Below are positions 1 to 8,840 of a stretch of DNA of 64,000 nucleotides, one piece after another (position 1 is the stretch's first letter; every line of letters starts with the position of its first letter). The position numbers were made by a program, and so were the translations under genes. Origin of the DNA: Myxococcales bacterium. Lineage in GTDB: Bacteria; Myxococcota; Polyangia; Nannocystales; Nannocystaceae. The notes below the pieces were generated by a model, which searched no databases, was not told the origin of the DNA, and saw nothing but the letters and a program-made list of their open reading frames with translations. Location of the stretch: NCBI GenBank assembly GCA_016793465.1, contig JAEUJW010000097.1:1-64000 (forward strand), read 5' to 3'.

Positions 1-1
1 C

Positions 2-226
2 GCCGAGTGCCACGCCTCCTGCGACCCGATCGCCGTCGAGGCCAAGTGCTACGCCGAGCTCGGCCACGACTGCTCGCTCGAGGCCTTCGCCGCCTGCCAG
101 GCCGAGGTCATGGCCCAGTGCCACGCCGACTGCGACGTCGAGGGCGCGCTGTTCTGCGACGGCGGCGTCTACGTCGGCGCCGACATCTGCCTCGACCTCG
201 GCATCGGCATCGGCCTCAACCTGTGA
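2..226 (+). CDS. Cys-rich secreted-type protein, C-terminal fragment
   Basis: The last 74 residues of a gene that enters from the left edge, in frame 2, ending at TGA 224-226. Cysteines recur in short CxxxC spacings (CHASC, CHADC) with alanine and acidic residues between them, and the chain ends in a glycine/isoleucine-rich tail (GIGIGLNL). Repeated Cys-Ala patterns like this occur in exported, disulfide-rich proteins of myxobacteria, but no enzyme motif is visible and the N-terminus is missing, so no function is assigned. The frame is chosen because the other two frames give only Arg/Pro-rich translation. Confidence 0.6.
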   Translation, partial: AECHASCDPIAVEAKCYAELGHDCSLEAFAACQAEVMAQCHADCDVEGALFCDGGVYVGADICLDLGIGIGLNL

Positions 227-333
227 GCCCCAGCGGCGGGCGGCGCACCGTCGCTGCCCGCCGCCCCGGTCGGCCCGTCTGGCCGCACGCGCTCACGCCG
301 GCGCCGCGCGCCCCTTGTCCGCGCGCGTCGCCG

Positions 334-1356
334 TCAACCACGCTTCGCAGCGTTCGCAGCTGTTTTTTTGGCCGTCTTCTTCACCGCGGCCTTCTTCGCC
401 CCGGATTTCGCCGCTGCTCTTTTGGCCGTCTTCTTCACCGCGGCCTTCTTCGCTCCGGATTTCGCCGCTGCTCTCCCGGCGGCCCGCTTCGCCCCGGACT
501 TCGCCGCTGTTTTTTTGGCGGTAGTCTTCACCGCGGCCCTCTTCGCCCCGGACTTCGCCGCTGTTTTTTTGGCGGGAGTCTTCACCGCGGCCTTCTTCGC
601 CCCGGATTTCGCCGCTGCTCTCCCGGCGGCCTTCTTCGCCCCGGATTTCGCCGCTGCGGTCGTCTTCACCGCGGCCTTCTTCGCCCCGGATTTCGCCGCT
701 GCTTTCCCGGCGGTCGTCTTGACCGCGGCCTTCTTCGCCGCGGCCTTCCTGGCCGTCTTCTTCGCCCCAACCTCGTCCGCGCTCTGTTTCACCGCCGTTT
801 TGGCCGTCTTCTTCGCCCCGCTCCTCTCGCTCTCGCGCGGCTTCGGCGTCCAGTAGCTCGTCTTGACCCTGTCGAGCGCCGACCGCGACTGCCGGGTCGG
901 GTCGTTCCACCACGCGTCGTAGGCCGTCGTGCCCCAGCGCGAGCGCTTCTTCAGGCCTTCGAGGTACTTCGGGTCGGTCACGCGCACGCGCAGCTTGAAC
1001 CGGTGGAGCGGGAAGTTGTCCTCGTCCGGCTGCTCGCGGTCGGCCCAGCGGCCGCGCTGCCAGGCGCCCTCGTCGCGCACCACGCCGATGCGCTCGAGCA
1101 GCCTGGTCTCGGCGATGAACCTCCCGACGTTCTCCTCGTGGAACTTCTGCTCCCACACGCGCCCGCCGGCCGCCGCGATGCCCTGCTGGAGCGGCGTGTT
1201 GGCCCCGTAGCCCATGCCGTCGGCGATGGCCATCAGCGCGAACGACCGCGTGGCCGCGTAGTCGTTGATGCCTCCCGCGGTGCTGGTGGTGCACAGCAGC
1301 TCGGCGGTGTCACCGGAGATCGACAGGACTTCGACGGAGAATGTGTCGCTGCTCAT
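334..1356 (-). CDS. Histone H1-like Lys/Ala-tailed protein
   Basis: A 340-residue protein from ATG 1356 (MSSDTFSVEV) to TGA 334-336. Residues 1 to about 190 form a folded, unrecognised N-terminal domain containing RFKLRVRVTDPKYLEGLKKR. The rest is a low-complexity basic tail of AKKAAVKKTAKK-type repeats, like histone H1 C-termini and bacterial HU/H1 tails, which bind DNA without sequence specificity. A role in nucleoid compaction is inferred from the tail only. The frame stays open upstream to 2250, but that part is antisense to treZ and reads as low-complexity shadow, so the ATG in the 81-base divergent gap before treZ is chosen. Confidence 0.8.
   Translation of the reverse strand: MSSDTFSVEVLSISGDTAELLCTTSTAGGINDYAATRSFALMAIADGMGYGANTPLQQGIAAAGGRVWEQKFHEENVGRFIAETRLLERIGVVRDEGAWQRGRWADREQPDEDNFPLHRFKLRVRVTDPKYLEGLKKRSRWGTTAYDAWWNDPTRQSRSALDRVKTSYWTPKPRESERSGAKKTAKTAVKQSADEVGAKKTARKAAAKKAAVKTTAGKAAAKSGAKKAAVKTTAAAKSGAKKAAGRAAAKSGAKKAAVKTPAKKTAAKSGAKRAAVKTTAKKTAAKSGAKRAAGRAAAKSGAKKAAVKKTAKRAAAKSGAKKAAVKKTAKKTAANAAKRG
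366..790 (-). repeat. In-gene tandem repeats encoding Lys/Ala tail
   Basis: Imperfect tandem copies of a roughly 33-60 base unit (recognisable on the plus strand by repeated 'cttcttcgccccggat') code for the C-terminal half of the H1-like protein on the minus strand. Copies differ by small in-frame insertions or deletions, so the tail probably varies in length between strains. Confidence 0.8.
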
Positions 1357-1437
1357 CGCGGCGACGCTACCACGGGCGAGCGCCCGCGCCGCGCCACGAT
1401 CCACGCCGGCCGTGCCAAACTCCGACCCGCCGCCGCC

Positions 1438-3207
1438 ATGTCCCGCGCCCGCCACCCCGACTTCCCCGCCCTCGGCGCCTTCCCCTGCGCCGGCGGCGTC
1501 GTGTTCCGCGTGTGGGTCCGCCGCGCCGACCGCGTGTCCGTCGTCCTCTACACCCGCGGCCCGCACGGCCCCGTCCCGCTCGCCAGCCACCCGCTCGTCG
1601 CCCGCGGCGGCGGCGTCTTCGAGGCCACCGTCCCCGGCCTCGGCCCCGGCGCCCTCTACAAGTTTCGCCTCGGCCGCCGCGAGCTCCCCGACCCCTACGC
1701 CCGCGCCCTCCCGTACGGCGTGCACGGCCCCGCCGAGGTCGTCGCCCCCGCCCGCGTCGACCGCGGCCCCTGGCGCCCGCGCCCGCTCGCCGAGTGCGTG
1801 ATCTACGAGCTCCACGTCGGCACCTTCACCCCCGAGGGCACGTTCGCCGCGGCGACGACCAGGCTCGCGGAGCTCGCCGAGCTCGGCGTCACCGCGATCG
1901 AGCTGCTGCCGGTCTCGTCGTTCTCGGGCCGCCGCGGCTGGGGCTACGACGGCGTGGCCCACTTCGCCCCGCACCCCGCCTACGGCCGCCCCGACGACCT
2001 CCGGGCCATGATCCGCGAGGCCCACCGCCTCGGCATGAACGCCCTGCTCGACGTCGTCTACAACCACTTCGGACCCGACGGCAATTACCTCGCCAGCTAC
2101 CACCCCGGCTACTTCGCGCAGGACCACTGGACCCCGTGGGGCCAGGCCCTCGACTTCGCCTGCCCCGCGACCCGCAAGCTCGTCCTCGACAACGCGCTCT
2201 ACTGGTTCGACGAGTTCGGCCTCGACGGCCTGCGCCTCGACGCCACCCACGCCATGCGCGACCGCTCCGAGCTCGACATATTAAAAGAGCTGGCGACGGT
2301 GGTGCGCGCGCGCGGCCGCGGCGAGCTGCTGATCGCCGAGGACGAGACCAACCACCCCGACCTCGTGCTCGCCACCGGCCTCGACGCGCTGTGGGCCGAC
2401 GACTTCCATCATATCGTGCACACCCTGCTCACCGGCGAGCGCGACGGCTACTACGCCGAATACCCGCCGACCCTCGCGGCGCTGGCCCGCTGCCTCACCC
2501 GCGGCTTTTATTACGAGGGCGCCGCCTGGCAGCTCAGCGGGCGCCCGCGCGGCGGCCCGAGCGACCGCCTGCCCGGCGCGTCCCTCCTGTTCTGCCTGCA
2601 GAACCACGACCAGATCGGCAACCGCGCGCTCGGCGAGCGCCTGCACCACCTCGTGCCCCTCGACGTCGTCTGCGCCGCCACCGCCGTCCTGCTGTTCGTG
2701 CCGATGACCCCGCTGCTGTTCATGGGCCAGGAGTGGGCCGCCTCGACCCCCTGGCAGTTCTTCACCGACCACCCGCCCGACCTCGGCGCCCGCGTGACCG
2801 CCGGCCGCCGCTCCGAGTACGCCGCCTTCGCCGCCTTCGCCGACGAGTCGCGCCGCCACGCCATCCCCGACCCGCAAGCCGAGTCCACATTTAAGAATTC
2901 GGTCCTGCGGTGGCACGAGCGCGCCCTCCCGCCGCACGCCGCCGTGCTCGCGCTGCACCGCCGGCTGCTCCACCTCCGCCGCGACGATTCGGTGATCTCC
3001 CGGCCTGACCGCGAGGACATGTCCGTCGAGACATCCGGCACGCGCCTGCTGGTCCGCCGCCGCGGCCCCGCCGGCGCCCGCCTGTTAATCATCGACCTCG
3101 GCCCGTCCCCCGACCTGCGCCCGCCCGAGCCGGGCTGGGCCCCGCTGCTCGACACCGGCGGCCCCGGCCTGCCGCCGGCCCGCGCCGCGATCTACGCCTC
3201 TGCCTGA
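1438..3207 (+). CDS. treZ: Malto-oligosyltrehalose trehalohydrolase
   Basis: 589 residues, the usual length for TreZ (GH13). It releases trehalose from maltooligosyl-trehalose in the cytoplasm, the second step of the TreY-TreZ route. An N-terminal beta-sandwich (about residues 1-100) precedes the barrel. GH13 motifs are visible: LDVVYNHFGPDGNYL (about 203), GLRLDATHAM with the nucleophile Asp (about 265-274), an IAEDE acid/base region (about 298) and NHDQIGN (about 388). The ATG at 1438 is chosen because family similarity starts directly after it. No treY is in the window. The 3' end is copied into a tandem repeat. Several runs of AT-rich codons (for example at 2278-2286) stand out in a GC-saturated gene. 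Confidence 0.95.
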   Translation: MSRARHPDFPALGAFPCAGGVVFRVWVRRADRVSVVLYTRGPHGPVPLASHPLVARGGGVFEATVPGLGPGALYKFRLGRRELPDPYARALPYGVHGPAEVVAPARVDRGPWRPRPLAECVIYELHVGTFTPEGTFAAATTRLAELAELGVTAIELLPVSSFSGRRGWGYDGVAHFAPHPAYGRPDDLRAMIREAHRLGMNALLDVVYNHFGPDGNYLASYHPGYFAQDHWTPWGQALDFACPATRKLVLDNALYWFDEFGLDGLRLDATHAMRDRSELDILKELATVVRARGRGELLIAEDETNHPDLVLATGLDALWADDFHHIVHTLLTGERDGYYAEYPPTLAALARCLTRGFYYEGAAWQLSGRPRGGPSDRLPGASLLFCLQNHDQIGNRALGERLHHLVPLDVVCAATAVLLFVPMTPLLFMGQEWAASTPWQFFTDHPPDLGARVTAGRRSEYAAFAAFADESRRHAIPDPQAESTFKNSVLRWHERALPPHAAVLALHRRLLHLRRDDSVISRPDREDMSVETSGTRLLVRRRGPAGARLLIIDLGPSPDLRPPEPGWAPLLDTGGPGLPPARAAIYASA

Positions 3208-3656
3208 GGTCACACGCGCCCCGCGAGCGCGAGCGCCACGCACACCAGCGGCCCGCCGACACGACGGCCGCCGGCCCGCGCCGCGATCTACGCCTCCACC
3301 CGAGGTCACACGCGCCCCGCGAACGCGAGCGCCACGCACACCAGCCGCCGGCCCGCGCCGCGCTCTACGCGTCCGCCCGAGGTCACACGCGCCCCGCGAA
3401 CGCGAGCGCCACGCACACCAGCCGCCGGCTCGCGCCGCGATCTACGCGTCCACCCGAGGTCACACGCGCCCCGAGAACGCGAGCGCCACGCACACCAGCC
3501 GCCGGCTCGCGCCGCGATCTACGCGTCCACCCGAGGTCACACGCGTCCCGCGAACGCGAGCGGCCCGCCGACACGACGGCCGCCGGCCCACGCCGCGATC
3601 TACGCCTCCACCCGAGGTCACACCAGCCCGGCGAGCGCGAGCGCCACGCACACCAG
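3172..3656. repeat. Six tandem 77-bp copies of a convergent gene junction
   Basis: Six copies begin at 3172, 3268, 3345, 3422, 3499 and 3580. The unit is 77 bases; copy five lacks 15. A 19-base insert (CGGCCCGCCGACACGACGG) follows copies one and five. Each unit carries a version of the last codons of treZ (plus strand) and of the last codons of the TauE gene (minus strand). Only copy one keeps the treZ stop and only copy six joins the TauE frame; the middle copies still encode a CVALAF-like tail plus TGA on the minus strand. The array looks like serial duplication of the junction of the two convergent genes. Confidence 0.95.
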
Positions 3657-4331
3657 CAACACGCCGAGCTCGAGCCGCGTGCCGGTGGCCGCGTCGATGC
3701 GCCGCCGCACCCGCTCGCCGAGCGCGTTGCCGACGACGATCGCCGCCGCCAGCGCGGCCGCCCCGGCCAGCGTGTGCTGCGTGACCAGCCCGCCGGCCCC
3801 GTAGCCGATCAGCCGCCCGACGTGGATCGCCACCGCCACGCCGGCCGCGGTCGCCACGTAGCGCGCCCCGGTCAGGCCGGTCGTCATCAACAGCGGCGCC
3901 AGCAGCAGCGCCCCGCCGCCGGTGGTCGCCGTCGCCAGCCCGATGCCGAAGCCCGCCGGCCCCAGCGCCCGCGCACCTGGCTTGAAGTTCAGGCGGCCGA
4001 ACGTGCGGGCCAGCGCGAGCCCGGTGGTCAGCACCAGCAGCGCCTCGAGCACCACCGTCGGCACCGCCACCGTCACCAGCCCGCCGAGCGCGCTGCCCGG
4101 CAGCGCCCCGAGCGCCAGCGGCCGCGCGACCGCGAGGTCGAGCTCGCGCCGCCCGGCGATCAGCCGGTGCAGGTTGCCGACCAGCAGCGCCGGCGACGTG
4201 GTCGCCAGCGCCTCCGCCGGGCTCGTGGCCAGCGACAGCGCCAGGATCAGCAGCACCCCGCCGCCGAGCCCGGCGACCGTCGTCAGCCCGCCCGCGAGCA
4301 CCCCCAGAGGCAGCAACAAGGCGAAATCCAT
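3618..4331 (-). CDS. TauE/SafE-family anion exporter
   Basis: 237 residues, almost entirely hydrophobic, with about seven or eight membrane segments and the glycine-rich entry typical of the family (GVLAGGLTTVAGLGGGVLLI). TauE/SafE proteins export sulfite or sulfoacetate or move related anions across the inner membrane; which substrate applies here is not visible. ATG 4331 is preferred over an in-frame ATG at 4367, because the latter adds a charged 12-residue stretch and overlaps the conserved element at 4358-4386. The gene converges on treZ and its 3' end is part of the tandem repeat. The neighbouring sulfur-metabolism genes fit sulfite export (inference). Confidence 0.85.
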   Translation of the reverse strand: MDFALLLPLGVLAGGLTTVAGLGGGVLLILALSLATSPAEALATTSPALLVGNLHRLIAGRRELDLAVARPLALGALPGSALGGLVTVAVPTVVLEALLVLTTGLALARTFGRLNFKPGARALGPAGFGIGLATATTGGGALLLAPLLMTTGLTGARYVATAAGVAVAIHVGRLIGYGAGGLVTQHTLAGAAALAAAIVVGNALGERVRRRIDAATGTRLELGVLLVCVALALAGLV

Positions 4332-4357
4332 GGCCCTGTTGTGGCTCCGCGGCCAAG

Positions 4358-4386
4358 ATTCGTCCATTCGATTGTTTGGAACGCGG
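4358..4386. promoter_or_regulatory. 29-bp element, copy 1 (upstream of tauE-like gene)
   Basis: Begins ATTCGTCCATTCGAT and ends AACGCGG. It matches the element at 5554-5582 at 23 of 29 positions in the same orientation, and all six differences are transitions. It contains a direct repeat of ATTCG and lies 27 bases upstream of the TauE start. Its location fits an operator, possibly for the nearby LysR protein (inference). Confidence 0.5.
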
Positions 4387-4410
4387 CCATCACTTCCGCT
4401 GATAGCCGCC

Positions 4411-5511
4411 TCAGGGGTGCGCGGCGAACCACTGCCACACCGCCTGCGGCGCCGCGGCGATCCACGCGTGGCCGGCCTGCGGGTCGAGCACCAGCTCGGT
4501 GTCGACGCCCGCGGCCGCGAGCGCGTCGCGGTAGGCCTCGACGGTCGCCAGCGGCACCGTCAGGTCGAGCGCGCCCTGCAGGAACAGCGTCGGCGGGTGC
4601 GAGCCGGACTGCGCCGGCACCGAGCACAGCGCCCCCGAGCAGGTCGCGTACGAGCCCGCGGCGACGGCGAGCGAGCGGAACTCGCCGGGGTACGAGACGG
4701 CCATGCGGCTCGTCATGTAGCCCCCGCTCGAGATGCCGGCGGCGAACCACCGCGCGGGGTCGATCGGCCCGAACGTGCCGTCGGCGATCGCCGCGAAGAT
4801 CTCGAGCATGAACGCGTGGTCGTCCGACGTCTCCCACAGCACCGAGTACGGCGGCACGTTGGTGTCCCAGAACGTGCCGCCGTCGAGCTTCGTCTCGGGC
4901 GTGATCACGGCGTAGCCGTGGTCGAGCAGCTCTTTAATTACTTCGGTCTGGTAGTACGCCCCGAACGGCAGCCCCTCGCTCGCCGTCCAGCTCGCCTCGG
5001 CCGAGAACAGCGAGCCCTGGAACATCACCACCAGCGGCCAGCCCCCGCCGGGCGGCTCGCCGAGCGGCACCTGGTAGTGCACGTCGCGCTGCAGCGGCCC
5101 GAGCTCGACCGTCAGCCTGGGACAGGTGATGAGCTCCGGCGTCTGCTCGCAGCGCGAGCCCGGCGGCGCGCCGGTGTCATCGGTCTCCGCGTCGCCGCCC
5201 CCGGACGATCCCTCGCCAGCCTCGCCAGTCTCGACTCCGTCCGCTCCGCCCGCGCTGGCCTGTCCGCCCCCGCCGCCGCTCGTCGCCCCGGTGTCGGTCG
5301 CGCCGCCCTCGACCGCGCCGCCCGACGCGCCGGTCGGCGCGACCCCCGACGACCCGACCTCACCCGTCGCGCTCGACGACCCCGCCGCGGCGCTCGCGGG
5401 CGCCTGCCCGCCGCAAGCCGCCGCGAGCGTCACCGCGAACGATCCGACCGCGCACATTCGCGGCCCACGCGACGCTCCGTCGCTGCCCGCACAACCTCGT
5501 GTCTCGTGCAT
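4411..5511 (-). CDS. Secreted esterase-like lipoprotein (alpha/beta hydrolase)
   Basis: 366 residues. A signal sequence ends in a lipobox-like LAAAC (about residues 29-33). A long Gly/Ser/Ala/Thr linker (to about 118) follows, then a hydrolase domain resembling feruloyl esterase/PHB-depolymerase proteins: an oxyanion-type LVVMFQG, the nucleophile elbow GISSGG (about 257) and a late GHAW histidine. It probably acts at the cell surface on an ester polymer; the substrate is unknown. An in-frame ATG at 5457 would keep the lipobox and is a possible alternative start. The gene diverges from the LysR gene across 86 bases holding the second 29-bp element. Confidence 0.7.
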   Translation of the reverse strand: MHETRGCAGSDGASRGPRMCAVGSFAVTLAAACGGQAPASAAAGSSSATGEVGSSGVAPTGASGGAVEGGATDTGATSGGGGGQASAGGADGVETGEAGEGSSGGGDAETDDTGAPPGSRCEQTPELITCPRLTVELGPLQRDVHYQVPLGEPPGGGWPLVVMFQGSLFSAEASWTASEGLPFGAYYQTEVIKELLDHGYAVITPETKLDGGTFWDTNVPPYSVLWETSDDHAFMLEIFAAIADGTFGPIDPARWFAAGISSGGYMTSRMAVSYPGEFRSLAVAAGSYATCSGALCSVPAQSGSHPPTLFLQGALDLTVPLATVEAYRDALAAAGVDTELVLDPQAGHAWIAAAPQAVWQWFAAHP

Positions 5512-5553
5512 CGCATGAAGATAGACCCGTCACCATGGCGCGTGTCTGCGATC

Positions 5554-5582
5554 ATTCGCCCATTCGATCATTCAAAACGCGG
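5554..5582. promoter_or_regulatory. 29-bp element, copy 2 (between esterase and lysR)
   Basis: Begins ATTCGCCCATTCGAT and ends AACGCGG; see copy 1 at 4358-4386. A GATCATTC direct repeat (5549 and 5565) overlaps it. It lies 15 bases before the LysR start and 42 bases from the divergent esterase start, where an autoregulatory LysR operator is expected. Confidence 0.5.
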
Positions 5583-5597
5583 CTATAACCGTCGCGG

Positions 5598-6449
5598 ATG
5601 ATCGACGAACTCCGGCACTTCCTGCTCATCGTCGAGAGGGGCACCTTCACCGGCGCCGCGCGTCACGCCCACCTCTCGCAGCCGGCGTTGACGGCCTCGA
5701 TCCACCGCCTCGAGGCCCACTTCGGGGCCCGCCTGCTGAGCCGCGGGCCCGGCGGCGCGGCGCCCACGGCCGCCGGTGAGGCGCTGGTTCCGCGGGCCAG
5801 GGCGGTGCTCGCGGCGCTGGCCGACGCGGCCCGCTCGGTCGCCGAGATCGAGGGCCTGCACGCGGGCGAGGTCCGCGTCGGCGCCGGCGCGACGGCCTGC
5901 ACCTACCTGCTGCCGCCGACGCTGGCGACTTTCCGCGCCGAGCACCCGGGCGTGCGCTTCCTGCTGCGCGAGGCGACCACCGACGAGGTGCTCGACGCGC
6001 TCCACGCCGGCGAGCTCGACCTCGGCGTCGTCCCCACCGACGAGGGCGAGGCGTGGTTCGACGACGAGCTCATCCTCGTCGCCGCCCCCGACCTCCCGCA
6101 CCCCGAGCGCGCCCCGTTCGTCGCCCTCGCCCGCGGCTCCTCCTCGCGCTCCGCGCTCGAGCGCCACTTCCCCGCCGCCGACGTGGTGATGGAGCTGGGC
6201 AGCATCGCCTCGATCAAGGGCAACGTGCGCGCCGGCATCGGCCTGTGTTTAATTAGCAGCTCCGCGGTGACCCACGACCTCGCGGCCGGGCGCCTCGTCG
6301 TCGTCCCCCACCCCGCCACACCGATCCCCCGCATGCTCCGGCTCGTGCACCGCGGCCTCGACCGCCTGCCGCCCGCGGCCGCCCGCCTGCGCGAGCTGCT
6401 GCTGGCCCGCCGCCCCCGCCGGCCGCGACCGGGCGACCGCGTGCTGTGA
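5598..6449 (+). CDS. LysR-family transcriptional regulator
   Basis: 283 residues. The N-terminal winged helix-turn-helix (residues 1-60: [19 protein letters not shown] followed by [14 protein letters not shown]) is canonical. An effector-binding domain follows from about residue 85 ([20 protein letters not shown]). LysR proteins usually repress their own gene and activate a divergent one, so the esterase and, through the repeated 29-bp element, the TauE-like gene are candidate targets. The inducer cannot be told from the sequence. An AT-rich codon run encodes CLIS at about 6246. The gene ends 46 bases before the sigma-54 activator, which could share its transcript. Confidence 0.92.
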   Translation: MIDELRHFLLIVERGTFTGAARHAHLSQPALTASIHRLEAHFGARLLSRGPGGAAPTAAGEALVPRARAVLAALADAARSVAEIEGLHAGEVRVGAGATACTYLLPPTLATFRAEHPGVRFLLREATTDEVLDALHAGELDLGVVPTDEGEAWFDDELILVAAPDLPHPERAPFVALARGSSSRSALERHFPAADVVMELGSIASIKGNVRAGIGLCLISSSAVTHDLAAGRLVVVPHPATPIPRMLRLVHRGLDRLPPAAARLRELLLARRPRRPRPGDRVL

Positions 6450-6476
6450 GCGCCGGGCTTCCCCGCGGGCCGCGGT

Positions 6477-6496
6477 TGTCGCAAGATGTCGCGACA
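6477..6496 (+). promoter_or_regulatory. TGTCGC direct repeats abutting activator start
   Basis: TGTCGC occurs at 6477-6482 and 6487-6492; the second is part of the perfect palindrome TGTCGCGACA (6487-6496), whose last base is the A of the ATG. The 8-mer TCGCGACA recurs twice between sqr and sulP (10647 and 10665), suggesting a shared operator. Confidence 0.4.
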
Positions 6497-7488
6497 TGCG
6501 CGGAAGGTACGCCGGTCGGCCCCCGGAGCGGCTGCGAGAGTTCCACGGCATCTACTCGGCGGCGCCGCAGATGTTCGAGCTGTTCGCGCGGCTCGCCCGG
6601 GTCGCGCGCTCCGACGCGAGCGTGCTCATCCGCGGCGAGACGGGCACCGGCAAGGAGCTGGTCGCGCGGGCGCTGCACCGCCTCAGCGCCCGCGGCAAGG
6701 GGCCGTTCCAGGCCGTCAACTGCGCCACGCTGACGGCCGAGCTGCTGGCGAGCGAGCTGTTCGGGCACGTGCGCGGCGCCTTCACCGGGGCGATCCGCGA
6801 CCGGCCCGGGCTGTTTCGTCAGGCCCACCGCGGCTCGATCTTCCTCGACGAGATCGCCGAGATGCCGCTCGAGCTCCAGGCCCGCCTGCTGCGCGTCCTG
6901 CAGGAGCGGAGCTTCGTGCCGCTCGGCGGGACCGACACCGTCGAGGTCGACGTCAGGCTGCTCTCGGCGACCCACCGCTCGCTGCGCGAGGAGGCGCGCC
7001 AGCACCGCTTCCGCGAGGACCTGATGTACCGCGTGCGCGTGGTCCCGCTGTTCCTGCCGCCGCTGGCCGAGCGCGCCGGCGACGTCGAGGGGCTGGTGTG
7101 GCACTTCATCGATCAGTTCGCGGCCTCGGGGTCGCGGCGGATCGAGCGGATCGAGCGGGGGGTGATGGACGCGCTGCTCGCCTACCCGTGGCCGGGCAAC
7201 GTCCGCGAGCTGCGCAACGCGGTCGAGTACGCCTGCGCCGTCGGCGAGGGCCCGGACTACACGCCGGACGACCTGACGCCGGAGCTGCGCGGCGAGCCGC
7301 CGCCGCGGGTGCTGCCGCCGCTCGACCCGACGCCCGGCGACGCCGACGAGCGGGCGCGCCTGCTCGACGCGCTGCGGCGGGCTGGTGGGCACAAGGGCGA
7401 GGCGGCGCGCCTGCTCGGCGTCGATCGCTCGACGCTGTGGCGTCGGCTGCGGGAGCACCGCATCCACGAGCCGCCGCGCCCGCGCTAG
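6496..7488 (+). CDS. Sigma-54-dependent activator lacking a sensor domain
   Basis: 330 residues made of the two output domains only. The AAA+ domain (about 15-250) has Walker A GETGTGKE, the sigma-54 contact loop GAFTGA (in HVRGAFTGA), Walker [10 protein letters not shown] and the [10 protein letters not shown] arm. The C-terminal Fis-type helix-turn-helix (about 285-325) reads [22 protein letters not shown]. There is no receiver, GAF or PAS domain, so activity must be set by expression, by a partner protein or constitutively, as in PspF. It is the only complete sigma-54 activator in the window and sits beside the sulfide operon, making it one candidate driver of the sigma-54 promoters annotated here (inference). 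Confidence 0.93.
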   Translation: MRGRYAGRPPERLREFHGIYSAAPQMFELFARLARVARSDASVLIRGETGTGKELVARALHRLSARGKGPFQAVNCATLTAELLASELFGHVRGAFTGAIRDRPGLFRQAHRGSIFLDEIAEMPLELQARLLRVLQERSFVPLGGTDTVEVDVRLLSATHRSLREEARQHRFREDLMYRVRVVPLFLPPLAERAGDVEGLVWHFIDQFAASGSRRIERIERGVMDALLAYPWPGNVRELRNAVEYACAVGEGPDYTPDDLTPELRGEPPPRVLPPLDPTPGDADERARLLDALRRAGGHKGEAARLLGVDRSTLWRRLREHRIHEPPRPR

Positions 7489-7548
7489 TCGAGCCCTTCG
7501 CGTCGGCCGCGAGTGCACCGCATCGGCGAGCCGCCGCGCACGCGACAG

Positions 7549-8433
7549 TCAGTCGAGCCCGTCGGTCGGCTGCTTCAGGCGGAACGGGATCTTCAGGTGC
7601 GCGGGGGCGCCGTCGTGCGCGGGCCGCGGGAGGTGACCGGCGCGGATGTTGACCTGCAGGCTCGGGTAGAGCAGCTTCGGCGCGTCGAGCCCCGCGTCGC
7701 GGGACTGACGGAAGGCCACGAAGTCGGCCTCGCTGCGGTCGGCCGGGAGCTGCACGTTGGCGCGGCGCTCGGCGCCGATGGTCGACTCGTAGGCCAGCGC
7801 GCGCCCGCCGGGCATGTAGTCGTGGCCGACGAACACGCGGGTGGCCTCGGGCAGCGCGTACAGGCGGTCGGTGACCGAGCGGTACAGGGCCTCGGCGCTG
7901 CCGCGCGGGAAGTCGCAGCGGCCGGTGCCGTAGTCGGGCATGAACAGGGCGTCGCCGGTGAACACGGCGTCGCCGACGTGGTAGCTGACGCACGCGGGCG
8001 TGTGCCCGGGCGTGGCGATCACGTCGACCGCGAGGCTGCCGGCGGTGAAGCGCTCGCCGTCGGCGAGCAGGCGGTCGAACTGGCGGCCGTCGGGCGTGAA
8101 CTCGTCGCCGAGGTCGAACACATGTTTAAACACGCCCTGGACCTCGCGGATGCGCTCGCCGATGGCGACGACCGCCCCGGGGAAGCGGGCGCGCAGCACC
8201 TGCGAGCCCGACAGGTGGTCGGCGTGCGCGTGGGTCTCGAGCACGGCGCGCAGCGTGAGCCGCTGGCGCCGCAGGTGCTCGCTCACGCGGTCGACCGACT
8301 CGGTGTGCACCACCGAGGCGACAGGGTCGTAGTCGAGGACCGGGTCGATCACCAGCGCGTCGCGGGTGTCCGGGTCGGACACCACGTAGGTGAGGGTGAA
8401 GGTGCGGGGGTCGAAGAATGCCTCGATGTTCAT
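7549..8433 (-). CDS. Persulfide dioxygenase-like MBL-fold protein
   Basis: 294 residues with the metallo-beta-lactamase metal motif [10 protein letters not shown], the downstream [13 protein letters not shown] and [11 protein letters not shown] metal ligands, [11 protein letters not shown], and the late VGHDYMPGG. This pattern matches Blh/ETHE1-type persulfide dioxygenases, which oxidise glutathione persulfide to sulfite with a single Fe(II). The ATG at 8433 overlaps the upstream stop as ATGA, so the protein is translationally coupled as the last gene of the sqr operon. Sulfite made here could be removed by the TauE-like or SulP transporters nearby (inference). Codons at about 8121-8135 (VFKHV) form an AT-rich island. 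Confidence 0.88.
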   Translation of the reverse strand: MNIEAFFDPRTFTLTYVVSDPDTRDALVIDPVLDYDPVASVVHTESVDRVSEHLRRQRLTLRAVLETHAHADHLSGSQVLRARFPGAVVAIGERIREVQGVFKHVFDLGDEFTPDGRQFDRLLADGERFTAGSLAVDVIATPGHTPACVSYHVGDAVFTGDALFMPDYGTGRCDFPRGSAEALYRSVTDRLYALPEATRVFVGHDYMPGGRALAYESTIGAERRANVQLPADRSEADFVAFRQSRDAGLDAPKLLYPSLQVNIRAGHLPRPAHDGAPAHLKIPFRLKQPTDGLD

Positions 8434-8840
8434 GACGACGAACGCTCCGAGAAGAAGTAGCGGGCGGACATCCCGGCGAGCATCGCCAGGACGAACAGGA
8501 GCACCTGCGGGCTGCCGCCGGCCAGGCCGGTCAGCGCCGGGCCGGGGCACAGGCCGACCAGGCCCCAGCCGACGCCGAACACGGCGGCGCCGACCACCAG
8601 CGGGCGGTCGATGTCGCGACGCGTCGGCAACACGAACCGCGGGGCGTGCACCGGGCGCTCGCGGCGGAGCACCAGCGGGAAGCCGAGCAGCGTGACCGCG
8701 GCCGCGCCGCCCATGGTGAGCAAGAGGCCCGGGTCGCGCAGCTCGAGGAACGCGAGCACGCTGGCCGGGAGGGTCATGCCGGCCAGCCCGAGCCCGAGCG
8801 CGAACAGCAGGCCGACGACGAGCGGGAAGACGCGCCTCAC
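8430..8840 (-). CDS. YeeE/YedE-family half-transporter (second)
   Basis: 136 residues with four hydrophobic segments and [17 protein letters not shown], which contains the conserved cysteine of the YeeE/YedE C-terminal half. The family imports reduced sulfur species such as thiosulfate through a cysteine relay. The GTG at 8840 is chosen because it overlaps the previous stop as GTGA and there is no nearer ATG. With the gene upstream it forms a split pair replacing one long transporter, an arrangement also found in BigR-type sulfide operons. Confidence 0.85.
   Translation of the reverse strand: MRRVFPLVVGLLFALGLGLAGMTLPASVLAFLELRDPGLLLTMGGAAAVTLLGFPLVLRRERPVHAPRFVLPTRRDIDRPLVVGAAVFGVGWGLVGLCPGPALTGLAGGSPQVLLFVLAMLAGMSARYFFSERSSS

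Noticed and set aside
7..1437. Long plus-strand open frame running into treZ
   Set aside because: The first 477 codons are Arg/Pro/Leu-rich shadow, partly antisense to the H1-like gene; TreZ similarity begins only at 1438.
1357..2250. Minus-strand extension of the H1-like gene across treZ
   Set aside because: It is antisense to conserved TreZ motifs and reads as Ala/Gly/Glu low complexity; an ATG at 1356 fits the divergent gap.
3172..3656. CRISPR-like array
   Set aside because: Units are contiguous 77-base duplications containing gene ends, without unique spacers, and no cas genes are near.
3460..4356. Second frame over the TauE-like gene
   Set aside because: Ala/Gly/Arg-rich shadow in a different frame; membrane-segment pattern is only in the 3618-4331 frame.
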